Positions 9,129-16,058 of a DNA stretch of 21,620 nt are shown piece by piece. Position numbers and translations under genes: made by a program. How positions within the stretch are numbered: position 1 is the first letter of the stretch; every line of letters starts with the position of its first letter. This stretch comes from Bacteroidales bacterium (GTDB lineage Bacteria > Bacteroidota > Bacteroidia > Bacteroidales > Tenuifilaceae). The notes below the pieces were generated by a model. It did no database searches, had not been told where the DNA came from, and saw only the letters and a program-made list of their open reading frames with translations. Where the stretch lies: assembly GCA_008933525.1 (NCBI GenBank), contig WBUV01000006.1:1-21620 (forward strand), written 5' to 3'.

Positions 9129-9593
9129 CTAGTATTTTTCTAACAAGTACTCCTCTTTCATTTGAACCCCTTCCATTTCGCCCTCAACCCTCGCATGAAG
9201 TTTTCCATCCTCACGCTTTGTATAGACAATTCGCTGTGGAAAATCGTGCTCATAGTTAACAAAAATCCACTTTTCATCATCGGAATTGATTAATGTAAAG
9301 AGTACAGGGTAACTATTTTCAATGCTTGCAATATAAATCCAATACTTTCCAACCTTGTGCAGCTGCAACTGCTCTCGAAAAAGGGTATCGGTTTTAACAA
9401 CATGAAAGCCTTTTCCCTCTAATGTATTCTCGTTAATTTTTGTCCATGTTTCATAAAAAACTCCATCGCCCTGCGTTCCTTTCCAGTTACCAATTAACCA
9501 CTGAAACTGGCTAAAGTCATCGGTTTGGGCATTTAATCTGACAATTGAGCCTAGCACAATTAGCAGCATTAGAAAAAACTTAACCCTTTTCAT
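9129..9593 (-). CDS. Exported DUF6265-like protein
   Basis: A 154-residue protein with an N-terminal signal peptide (hydrophobic residues about 6-18, probable cleavage after RLNA before QTDD). The mature part has the features I associate with DUF6265 and related lipocalin-like small beta proteins: QWLIGNWKGTQGDGVFYETW near the start, an ENTLEGKG strand, and NYEHDFPQRIVY near residue 120. No enzymatic residues can be assigned; a role in binding a small hydrophobic ligand would be a guess. It is probably monocistronic: the convergent neighbour shares its terminator, and gatD ends 80 bases upstream. The family assignment is from memory of the motif pattern. Confidence 0.65.
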   Translation of the reverse strand: MKRVKFFLMLLIVLGSIVRLNAQTDDFSQFQWLIGNWKGTQGDGVFYETWTKINENTLEGKGFHVVKTDTLFREQLQLHKVGKYWIYIASIENSYPVLFTLINSDDEKWIFVNYEHDFPQRIVYTKREDGKLHARVEGEMEGVQMKEEYLLEKY

Positions 9594-9626
9594 TTTTACA
9601 TAGATTATTCGATAAATTTAACGTTT

Positions 9627-9651
9627 TTAAGTAATCAATGCCGATACTTAA
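9627..9651. repeat. Inverted repeat TTAAGTA-N11-TACTTAA
   Basis: Seven-base perfect arms (9627-9633 and 9645-9651) lie between the gatD stop and the start of the DUF6265-like gene. On the minus strand the hairpin is followed by A residues, not T, so it is a poor terminator and more likely an operator or chance. The arm sequence recurs in the glnA upstream palindrome. Confidence 0.25.
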
Positions 9652-9673
9652 TAGCTAATAATTGTTTTAAATA

Positions 9674-11059
9674 TTACTTTCTAAACTTCCTAATAAAATC
9701 CTCAACCTCCGGAACGCCTCCCTGATATATCAAATAACCATTGTACGGTTCGCGTTCAGTAATTTCGGAGTTTATTGGAGTTAACATTAATCGGCGAACC
9801 TCAGCAGGGTCGTTAGTTTGTCCAAGTGCCCAGCCCAGTTTAATATAGGCCGTTTCGGGGAGCATATTTTCCGCTGGAATAATGCCTTTGGCCATTAAAT
9901 CGCGACCAGTATCGTAAACATACATATGCGCGTAGCCCCAAAGCGTTTGAACGGTCATGTAGATGTGGACGCCTTTCTTTGTAGCACGCTCAATAGCCGG
10001 ATAAAGCGGTTTATTAATATGCCCCAATCCTGTTCCAGCAATGATAATTCCCTTGTAGCCATTATCAACCAACGAGTCAATAATATCGGGCTGCATATTG
10101 GGGTAATAGTATACAATTGTTACCTTCTCTTCAAAATATGGAAGAATCTTCGCTTTACGGTCTTTACGTCGATGATTGTAATTTTCAACAATAGGTTTAA
10201 CGCCATCCTTCCGGCTAACAGTTGCCAATGGTGTGTTGCCAATTGTGCGGAATGTACTGCGGTACGATGAGTGCATCTTACGTACACGTGTTCCTCGATG
10301 CAGAAATCCGTATTCGTCTGAAGTTGGACCAAACATACAAACCATAACCTCGGCAATATCGGAATGTCCGGCAGTGAGGGCTGCGTGCATTAGGTTTAAA
10401 GCGGCATCGCTACTGGGGCGGTCGGAGCTACGCTGCGAACCTACCAAGACAATAGGAACAGGCGGATTTTGCACCATAAAGGTTAGTGCGGCGGCTGTAT
10501 GGCTCAAGGTATCGGTACCGTGACCAATGATGATTCCATCAATACCGTTCTCAATCTCCTTACCAATAGCAATTGCAAGTGCTTTGTATTGCTCGGGGCC
10601 CATGTTCTCGCTGAATACTGCGAAAAGTTTCTCTGTGGATAGGTTGCAAATATCAGCTAACTCAGGAACGGCACCGTAAAGTTCTCCGGGTGAGAATGCC
10701 GGGATAACTGCACCTGTACGGTAATCGAGCCGCGATGCAATTGTTCCGCCAGTACCAAGCAGCTTAACTTTTGGCAAATTGGGCGTGAAAGGGAATTCCT
10801 TTTCCGGAATCTTGTAGGTTGCTTTGTAATAACCAACCTCTTTCATACTGGTAATCGTGAAAATATCGATACCCACGTTGTAGCCAGTATCAATTTTAAT
10901 TACGATATGGCAATCGTCGTCGTTCTCGGCGCGAGGCAGAACTGTACCTTTAAATTCACCACGGCTCGTTTCAACTACAGCCTTACCCCAAACCCTAACG
11001 TTGTACTTTTTTAGCACTTCCAGTGCTCGTCCTTTATATCCTTGAAAAATATCTTCCAT
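9674..11059 (-). CDS. gatD: Glutamyl-tRNA(Gln) amidotransferase subunit D, archaeal type
   Basis: A 461-residue glutaminase/asparaginase-fold subunit that should release ammonia from an amide donor and pass it to GatE for conversion of Glu-tRNA(Gln) to Gln-tRNA(Gln). The N-terminal 95 residues form the extra small beta domain of GatD (ALEVLKKYNVRVWGK, then a GTVLPR strand), which plain L-asparaginases lack. The asparaginase catalytic set is complete: T106 in GTGGTIAS, T182 and D183 in GHGTDT, K261 in RGTRVRKMHSS. SSDRPSSDA (211-219) is also conserved. Length and architecture fit archaeal GatD. It is the last gene of the gatE, barrel protein, gatD operon, 20 bases after the barrel gene stop. 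Simple cytosolic asparaginase is the alternative, but the N-terminal domain and nearby gatE argue against it. Confidence 0.93.
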   Translation of the reverse strand: MEDIFQGYKGRALEVLKKYNVRVWGKAVVETSRGEFKGTVLPRAENDDDCHIVIKIDTGYNVGIDIFTITSMKEVGYYKATYKIPEKEFPFTPNLPKVKLLGTGGTIASRLDYRTGAVIPAFSPGELYGAVPELADICNLSTEKLFAVFSENMGPEQYKALAIAIGKEIENGIDGIIIGHGTDTLSHTAAALTFMVQNPPVPIVLVGSQRSSDRPSSDAALNLMHAALTAGHSDIAEVMVCMFGPTSDEYGFLHRGTRVRKMHSSYRSTFRTIGNTPLATVSRKDGVKPIVENYNHRRKDRKAKILPYFEEKVTIVYYYPNMQPDIIDSLVDNGYKGIIIAGTGLGHINKPLYPAIERATKKGVHIYMTVQTLWGYAHMYVYDTGRDLMAKGIIPAENMLPETAYIKLGWALGQTNDPAEVRRLMLTPINSEITEREPYNGYLIYQGGVPEVEDFIRKFRK

Positions 11060-11079
11060 TTTACTCGTTTTTTATCTAT

Positions 11080-11649
11080 TTAAAATGAATAGCCAACACC
11101 TAAGCCAAATGCAGGTATAAACTTATTGTCGGATTTTAAATCCGAGAAAGTCTTAATCCGGATCAATGGAGTAAAACCGGCCCTTAAAAAGAATCCTCCT
11201 GATGGTTTCTGGTACTTATATCCTAATCTAGAAGACCATAGCAATCCTTTTACAGATTCGACATCAACCAACGAACTATTTCCTCCAAAGTCACCTAAGT
11301 AATCATACCCCGATTGCTGTAACCCAGAATTGTATGCCAACCCTGTACCTATCTCAAAAAAATGCTTTGTTTTTCCCATCGATAGATTTATGATTACTGG
11401 GATTCCTATTATTGGGTTCCAATTTTTAACTGAGGGGAAATAGCCAAATCCTAAAGTTAAATTGAGATGATAATTTGGCGTTAAATACAACACCCGATCA
11501 TAGTTTAAGTTAAAGACGGAACCACTAACTCCAATAAATTCAATGGACAAGATGTTTTTCTTGTAGTTCTTGTCAAAATCCTCTTGACCCTTCAACAAGT
11601 TAAATATTAAAAGGAGCGTTGATAGTACTATAACTTTTTTCAAATTCAT
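11080..11649 (-). CDS. Predicted outer-membrane beta-barrel protein inside the gatE-gatD operon
   Basis: A 189-residue protein with a signal peptide (residues 1-21, ending LLKGQ). The mature part consists of alternating, aromatic-rich strands such as NLTLGFGYFP, HFFEIGTGLAYN and GGFFLRAGFTPLI. It ends in GVGYSF; a C-terminal Phe is the usual signal for insertion of outer-membrane barrels by the BAM complex. The size suits an eight-stranded barrel. I cannot place it in a named family. Its ATG is 11 bases after the gatE stop and its stop is 20 bases before the gatD ATG, so it should be co-transcribed with both, although an envelope protein has no known link to tRNA amidation. Codon use looks A+T-rich; whether it differs from the flanking genes was not calculated. 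Confidence 0.72.
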   Translation of the reverse strand: MNLKKVIVLSTLLLIFNLLKGQEDFDKNYKKNILSIEFIGVSGSVFNLNYDRVLYLTPNYHLNLTLGFGYFPSVKNWNPIIGIPVIINLSMGKTKHFFEIGTGLAYNSGLQQSGYDYLGDFGGNSSLVDVESVKGLLWSSRLGYKYQKPSGGFFLRAGFTPLIRIKTFSDLKSDNKFIPAFGLGVGYSF

Positions 11650-11660
11650 AATGCGCAGAA

Positions 11661-13661
11661 TTAAGCATTTACCCTTTCCTCAATTCGCTTACGAAGCTCC
11701 TTTAAATCGGTATTACCCATAGCTTGTCGGTTTAGTTGTCCCATAACCCAATTCACCACAATATTAGGGTTATTGTCTTTTGTAACGCGAATCTCCTTGA
11801 ACTTCTCAATTAGATAGTCCACTGGAGCGGTTAACTCATCAACAGTACGCTTCTTAAAATTGATACTGGTAAGCACGGAGTTGAAGTCCATGTTAGGATG
11901 CTGGTAAATAACCGGAAGCATCAATTTTGATAGGGATTGATGTAGTTTTTGCTTTGAAAGAAAAGCAAACATCTCCACAATTCTACGATAACTAAAGTCC
12001 TTATGCATTGGAATATGCCCCTCAATGCACTTTAGGTTATGGCCAAGCAAAGTTCCCACAAACCTTGCGGAGAATCCCATGTTGGAAATCTCCTCAATTA
12101 TTGGAACTAAGTTGCGGCGCAATATAAAACGGTGCGTATCCTCTGGAATTCTCATATTGGCCAACTGCTGAAATCGCTGCCAGATATCAACCGGAAGATT
12201 TTCACTTAACTTTTTTATATACGAATCTTCCAATGGTATTGGAGCAGAATCTGTATCGGGGTACATACGGTCTGCTCCGGGTAGTACACGCTCAAAAAGC
12301 GTAGTACCATCGGCAAGCGGACGGCGTGTTTCGCGAGGAACTCCCTCAAATGCCATACGGCAACGCTCATCAATAACATCAAGCGCAGTTGGAATATCCT
12401 CCTTTGGTCCCCATATTAGCACTATTGCATCGTCGGCCGATGCCTTAAGCAACGATGCCAGTTTAACTGTATCCTGCTCAGATAATGGATTCACCAAATC
12501 CTCATCGCTGGTAATATTGGGTTTCTCAACGCAAGCAATAACCTTTAGCCTATCGCTTAGTTCATTGGTGAAACTCATTCCGGGCTGTGTAAAGTGCGAT
12601 AGAATGCCATGGAAAGCAGGCAGCGCAACTGCTACAAGTTTGTAGCCATTATCGGTATATTTCTGTGCAAGTTCGTGCTCAAGGTTATGCGAGTAAGCAT
12701 CAATCTCCATATGGCGTAAAGCCCAACTTGCCGTATTTGCAATACGCTCAAGTAGCATTTTGCGGATATTTAGCAATGCCCACTGACGGAAACACTCGTT
12801 ATGCGATAGCTCAGGCAACCACTTACTGTGCGATACACCCTTAATCTCAACACGCGTTCCGCCCTCGCAGCTAACGTTCGTATCCTGACGTGCTGCGCCA
12901 ATCCCAGTACGAACCTTTCCTGTGCTTCGGTTTAAGAATCGGATATAATCGCCTGCCTCGCGGAGTTCATCAGGAGTAAGACACTCTGGGTGAGTAACCG
13001 TTTCAATGAGCGGCATCCCCAAGCGGTCGGTTTTGTATATACGTTGATGCCCAATATCCGATATCTCACGGCAGGCATCCTCCTCAATACTAAGCTGTAT
13101 AAGGTTTATCTTCTTTTTCTTGAGTTGAAGTTCGCCCCCAACGCCAAGAATTGCTGTACGCTGAAACCCCGTTGGTATTGAACCATCCAAGTATTGCTTA
13201 CGGGTGATATGCACCTCGCCAACAATGCTCATTTTGCAAAGCAGCGATATCTCAAGCGCAATTTCCAACGCCTCTCGGTTAACGGGGAATGGCGGGGTAT
13301 CGTCAATCTCGTATGTACAGGTTGTTTTATTGTTGATGCGGTAAATAACCTCTTTTTTAGTTTTAAACTCCATTAGCGCAGTACCATCGTACTCGCCCAT
13401 CTCGCTCAGAGTTGGACGCATATGTCGAATAATTTCTGCGTGAAAATCTTCGTTCTCGTGGAAAATGCCCGCAGGGCAACGGCAGAATAGTTTTTTCTGT
13501 GTTTTAAGTTGCTGGTGCACTTCAAGACCTGACTTAAATCCAATCCGACGGTAATCCTCAGGAGTGGCGTTGCTACGGCGAACATAGCCAATAGCCTTCA
13601 TTGTAGCCAAATAATTTTTCTGGGGGTCGAATTGTTTAGGAGTGGTAGTTTTCTTGGCCAT
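11661..13661 (-). CDS. gatE: Glutamyl-tRNA(Gln) amidotransferase subunit E, archaeal type
   Basis: A 666-residue tRNA-binding and kinase/transamidase subunit. It activates the Glu of mischarged Glu-tRNA(Gln) with ATP and amidates it with ammonia from GatD. The GatB/E cradle is clear: SGLEVHQQL (44-52), KLFCRCP (57-63, likely metal ligands), RHMRPTLSEMGEYD, EIDDTPPFPVN, RKQYLDGSIPTGFQRT, SIEEDACRE, DRLGMPLIETVTHPE, GIGAARQDTNVS and TRVEIKGVSH. The AspRS-like (GAD) insert that separates GatE from GatB lies at about 340-445, followed by GVPRETRRPLADGT and PGADRMYPDTD, then the helical YqeY-like tail (about 500-655). It is roughly 35 residues longer at the N terminus than archaeal proteins I recall. 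The start is the first ATG, 33 bases from a good promoter. It heads the operon with the barrel gene and gatD. Confidence 0.94.
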   Translation of the reverse strand: MAKKTTTPKQFDPQKNYLATMKAIGYVRRSNATPEDYRRIGFKSGLEVHQQLKTQKKLFCRCPAGIFHENEDFHAEIIRHMRPTLSEMGEYDGTALMEFKTKKEVIYRINNKTTCTYEIDDTPPFPVNREALEIALEISLLCKMSIVGEVHITRKQYLDGSIPTGFQRTAILGVGGELQLKKKKINLIQLSIEEDACREISDIGHQRIYKTDRLGMPLIETVTHPECLTPDELREAGDYIRFLNRSTGKVRTGIGAARQDTNVSCEGGTRVEIKGVSHSKWLPELSHNECFRQWALLNIRKMLLERIANTASWALRHMEIDAYSHNLEHELAQKYTDNGYKLVAVALPAFHGILSHFTQPGMSFTNELSDRLKVIACVEKPNITSDEDLVNPLSEQDTVKLASLLKASADDAIVLIWGPKEDIPTALDVIDERCRMAFEGVPRETRRPLADGTTLFERVLPGADRMYPDTDSAPIPLEDSYIKKLSENLPVDIWQRFQQLANMRIPEDTHRFILRRNLVPIIEEISNMGFSARFVGTLLGHNLKCIEGHIPMHKDFSYRRIVEMFAFLSKQKLHQSLSKLMLPVIYQHPNMDFNSVLTSINFKKRTVDELTAPVDYLIEKFKEIRVTKDNNPNIVVNWVMGQLNRQAMGNTDLKELRKRIEERVNA

Positions 13662-13693
13662 TTTTAGAAAATCGGAAAAGGGTTAATGGGTTT

Positions 13694-13724
13694 TAAAGTT
13701 AGTTTTGTTTTCCGTTTTTCCAAA
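13694..13724 (-). promoter_or_regulatory. Promoter of the gatE operon
   Basis: On the minus strand TTTG (13721-13724) is followed by exactly 19 bases and then TAACTTTA (13694-13701), one mismatch from TAnnTTTG. This two-part arrangement is the Bacteroidota housekeeping promoter, and it stands 33 bases before the gatE ATG. It is the best two-element promoter I found in the window. Confidence 0.55.
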
Positions 13725-14037
13725 TGATTTTAGGAGTAAAAAGTTAAATGTGAGATAATAAGCCTTAGTTGGACATTTTCTATTAGATTTAAACGAGTGC
13801 TAATACCTTATGATAGTTCTCCCATATCTTTTAAGAAGAACCACTTATGAGGTATTTGACAATTTTGTGTCTATAAAATAAAGATATTTCACACAATGAG
13901 AAGCCCCTCTCAAAACTTCTCTACTTTAGGTAGATATGCTATAGAAGGCTTGGGGTTTAGTTGTAAGTAAGGGTTTAGGATTTCAACCACACTCTAGTTT
14001 TTGGTTTAGAAGGGATGCAAGATCCAAGTCAAGAAAA
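13725..14037. other. Gene-poor intergenic stretch with an imperfect hairpin
   Basis: No convincing gene lies between the gatE promoter and the next coding region. The main structure is an imperfect hairpin: 13802-13813 pairs with 13845-13856 over 12 positions (two G-T pairs), and inside it GTTCT (13816-13820) pairs with AGAAC (13837-13841). A weaker 6-bp hairpin is GAGAAG/CTTCTC (13898-13903, 13916-13921). Neither has a clear T tract. A 24-codon ORF at about 13896-13970 has no visible ribosome site or recognisable product. The stretch could hold a small RNA or a decayed element; the sequence does not decide. Confidence 0.4.
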
Positions 14038-15186
14038 TTATTTATCTGAAACATTTATAATAAATCGGAAAGCTGTCATCTCCTTTTTATCATCGTAAGC
14101 ATTAATTCTTAATGCTACTTTGCCGCTTTCATCTGGAGTTCCCGATAGAGTGTTTGTTTTAGTATCGAACATCAACCAACTGGGCAAAGGATTACCATCA
14201 ATCAAAAGCGCTTCGTAAGTAACTGTTTTTCCGTCGTCATCGCAAACAGCATCGATTGGGAAGGTGTATTTAAACATTTCTCCTTTTATGGCATTTTGTG
14301 GCTGAGGCTTGTTTTTTATGTAGGGAGGAAGATTTGTATTTTTCATACTATCAACCAAATTACCAATACTAACCCAATAAATATAAGTGTCGGAATAATC
14401 CATTTTAGTACCAGTACTATAAAAAAGATACTTATTGTCAGGAGACACATATACGCCCCAACCTCCAATTCCAAAATTTATTTTTTCGTTGAAGAATCTT
14501 GAATTTGACCACTTTTCTTTTGTTTTATTGGGAAAACTGATGCCAATAGGACCCATTGGGCAAGTTATTATATAGCTTTCGTCTTTATCAATGTAAAAAT
14601 CCAAGTCATCTACCACCCTGTTAATTGAAAAACCCAAACTTACAGCAATGGTGTCTTTCCCTTTAACATCAACCCTACTCCAATCCGATAATCCAACTGA
14701 ACTTTTTGAACGGGCAGAAACATAGTAATTTTTTTTATTGGTAACCTGCAAATAATGTGCAGAGTCAATAGACGGCATAAATAATGAAGGTTGACTCCAC
14801 TTGGAATTTTGTCGAACAGAGTAGTAGGTTTTGAACTCGCATTCCATAAAAAGGGTATCATTGGTTAATGATAGTGCTGGTCCCGAAAAACCATCGAATA
14901 GAATAAAAGAACCATTCCATTTGTTATTTTCGTATTTGTAGTATCGTATTTTTTCGCCTGAATTGGGGTAGTAACCCTTTATTTCAGAGTAGAAAATTTC
15001 AGTTCCATTGTTTGAGATTGCAATTCGCTCTGCAGCAAAAGAACCAGGAGTAACCTCTAGTTTAAAAATTTTTGGCCCATTACCCGGTGGTGTTTGCCCT
15101 AAATACATACTATCCAAAGGAATCAACTGTGGCATACCTAACTTGACAAAAGTCATACAGGCAATAAAAAGACAAATTCTCTTCAT
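14038..15186 (-). CDS. Secreted beta-propeller (PD40-like) protein with C-terminal Ig/cadherin-like domain
   Basis: A 382-residue exported protein. The signal peptide spans about 1-19 (KRICLFIACMTFVKLG, then MPQ). Residues about 20-280 contain repeated short-bladed motifs with the WD40-like PD40/TolB-propeller look: AERIAISNNGTEIFYSE, SLTNDTLFMEC, YIDKDESYIITCP and GWGVYVSPDNKYLFYST. The last 100 residues form an Ig-like putative domain of the He_PIG or cadherin-like type (LPSWLMFDTKTNTLSGTPDE, then a VALRINAYDD strand), found in many secreted adhesins. No catalytic site is seen; it may be a binding or sensor protein of the envelope. It is transcribed alone, with a terminator of the preceding gene and a 24-bp palindrome just upstream. 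Which ligand it binds is unknown. Confidence 0.7.
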   Translation of the reverse strand: MKRICLFIACMTFVKLGMPQLIPLDSMYLGQTPPGNGPKIFKLEVTPGSFAAERIAISNNGTEIFYSEIKGYYPNSGEKIRYYKYENNKWNGSFILFDGFSGPALSLTNDTLFMECEFKTYYSVRQNSKWSQPSLFMPSIDSAHYLQVTNKKNYYVSARSKSSVGLSDWSRVDVKGKDTIAVSLGFSINRVVDDLDFYIDKDESYIITCPMGPIGISFPNKTKEKWSNSRFFNEKINFGIGGWGVYVSPDNKYLFYSTGTKMDYSDTYIYWVSIGNLVDSMKNTNLPPYIKNKPQPQNAIKGEMFKYTFPIDAVCDDDGKTVTYEALLIDGNPLPSWLMFDTKTNTLSGTPDESGKVALRINAYDDKKEMTAFRFIINVSDK

Positions 15187-15205
15187 AAAAAATGGTTGAA
15201 ATTTT

Positions 15206-15229
15206 ATAGTGAAAGAATTCTTTCACTAT
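15206..15229. promoter_or_regulatory. 24-bp perfect palindrome upstream of the propeller gene
   Basis: ATAGTGAAAGAATTCTTTCACTAT is identical to its own reverse complement over all 24 bases and begins 20 bases before the ATG at 15186. A perfect palindrome of this length next to a start codon is typical of a dimeric regulator's operator. In RNA it would form a 10-bp hairpin with an AAUU loop in the 5' leader. No regulator gene adjoins it. Confidence 0.55.
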
Positions 15230-15334
15230 TAATATTAAGATAAGTAAACAGCCATTTACCCTATGATTTTCTTGACTATAATAATTAAAAAATTAGAGGC
15301 GACTTCTTAAAAGCATAATAAAGATATAACGATA

Positions 15335-15367
15335 AACCCCTCTCAGCCTGTCAGTCTGAGAGGGGTT
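15335..15367 (-). terminator. Terminator behind the MotA/TolQ/ExbB-like gene
   Basis: A perfect 12-bp stem AACCCCTCTCAG (15335-15346) and CTGAGAGGGGTT (15356-15367) with a nine-base loop. On the minus strand it is followed by TATCG and then a T-rich stretch, a weak tail for so stable a stem. It is placed 42 bases after the gene ending at 15409. Confidence 0.78.
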
Positions 15368-15408
15368 AAGTGAATCAGAACAATAAAACTATATTAAACT
15401 AGTATTTA

Positions 15409-15768
15409 TTATCGGCCCAACCTACGCGCTATAAACCAAACAATAAATGATACAATAAATAATGCGAATCCGTAGGTAGTTGTGTACATGGATACTTTAA
15501 ATCCTCCGGCCAATAATCTTGGAGATATTTCTCCAACAGCCTCAATCGCACTCATTGCACCCAGCAATCCGATTATCTGGCCAAAAATACCCCAGAAGAA
15601 AGCCAGACTTCCCAGAAATAATATTAGTTCACGTAACTTTTTGTTATTTGAGTTTGATTTGAAGTATTTGATTGCCATTGCAATAGTTAATACTAATACC
15701 AAAACCCAAAGAATGTAAATAGGAAGCATCCACCAGAAACCTCCCACAATTAAATGTTGATAAAGCAT
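15409..15768 (-). CDS. Short MotA/TolQ/ExbB-like membrane protein
   Basis: A 119-residue protein with three predicted membrane helices: about 10-33 (FWWMLPIYILWVLVLVL), 48-72 (LGSLAFFWGIFGQIIGLLGA) and 95-115 (GFALFIVSFIVWFIA). The segment GIFGQIIGLLGAMSAIE...ISPRLLAGGFKVS...TTYGFALF matches the conserved second and third helices of MotA/TolQ/ExbB proton-channel proteins. Those proteins couple proton flow to movement or energy transfer across the envelope. It is only about half their usual length and misses the large cytoplasmic loop. No ExbD/TolR or MotB gene is beside it, so it may work alone, with a remote partner, or as a stripped-down channel. It is divergent from a LytTR-type two-component system. 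Confidence 0.65.
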   Translation of the reverse strand: MLYQHLIVGGFWWMLPIYILWVLVLVLTIAMAIKYFKSNSNNKKLRELILFLGSLAFFWGIFGQIIGLLGAMSAIEAVGEISPRLLAGGFKVSMYTTTYGFALFIVSFIVWFIARRLGR

Positions 15769-15925
15769 AGCTTAAAGTTTTAAGGTTAAACATAAGCCAA
15801 TTTTAGAACATTGCGCAAGAAAGTAAAAACTATTTAGGTTGACAACAAGTTATCCCCCCCAAACAACCAATTATTTATTGATTGTTGGAAATAATAAATG
15901 CTTAAATGCTAAAAAAAATGTTTTT

Positions 15926-15947
15926 CCCTAAATCTAGTTGTTTAGGG
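15926..15947. repeat. Inverted repeat upstream of the LytS-like kinase
   Basis: CCCTAAA (15926-15932) and TTTAGGG (15941-15947) are perfect 7-bp arms with an 8-base spacer, in the region between the two divergent genes at 15768 and 16059. Position fits an operator for either gene. There is no T tract suited to termination. Confidence 0.3.
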
Positions 15948-16044
15948 CAAAGATTCTAAAACCAGCAGCCGTTTCGTTCAGGGTTGCAAATATGCTGTTT
16001 ACCGAAATTTAAATCATCACCCCAAATAATTTCATTATACCAGC

Positions 16045-16052
16045 TATATTTG
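16045..16052 (+). promoter_or_regulatory. -7 element of the kinase-regulator operon
   Basis: TATATTTG is a full match to TAnnTTTG and ends only six bases before the ATG at 16059. Transcription starting about 5-8 bases after the element would give an mRNA with almost no leader. No -33 TTTG or TTG is present at the expected spacing. Confidence 0.45.
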
Positions 16053-16058
16053 GTTGTT

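Noticed and set aside
9674..11059. Reading this gene as a plain L-asparaginase
   Set aside because: The 95-residue N-terminal domain and the gatE gene in the same operon are specific to GatD.
11661..13661. Reading this gene as bacterial GatB
   Set aside because: The AspRS-like insert at about 340-445 and the GVPRETRRPLADGT and PGADRMYPDTD motifs belong to GatE. There is no gatA or gatC nearby.
4178..13661. A single glutamine/tRNA pathway cluster of glnA, valS and gatDE
   Set aside because: The genes have separate promoters and terminators, with unrelated exported-protein genes between them. Proximity alone does not support a cluster.
13896..13970. 24-codon ORF in the gene-poor stretch
   Set aside because: No ribosome site, no promoter at a useful distance, no hydrophobic or other recognisable character. 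Such short frames are expected by chance.
15984..16058. N-terminal extension of the LytS-like kinase from a TTG start
   Set aside because: The 25 added residues have no signal or membrane character, and a full -7 promoter element lies inside the extension just before the ATG at 16059.
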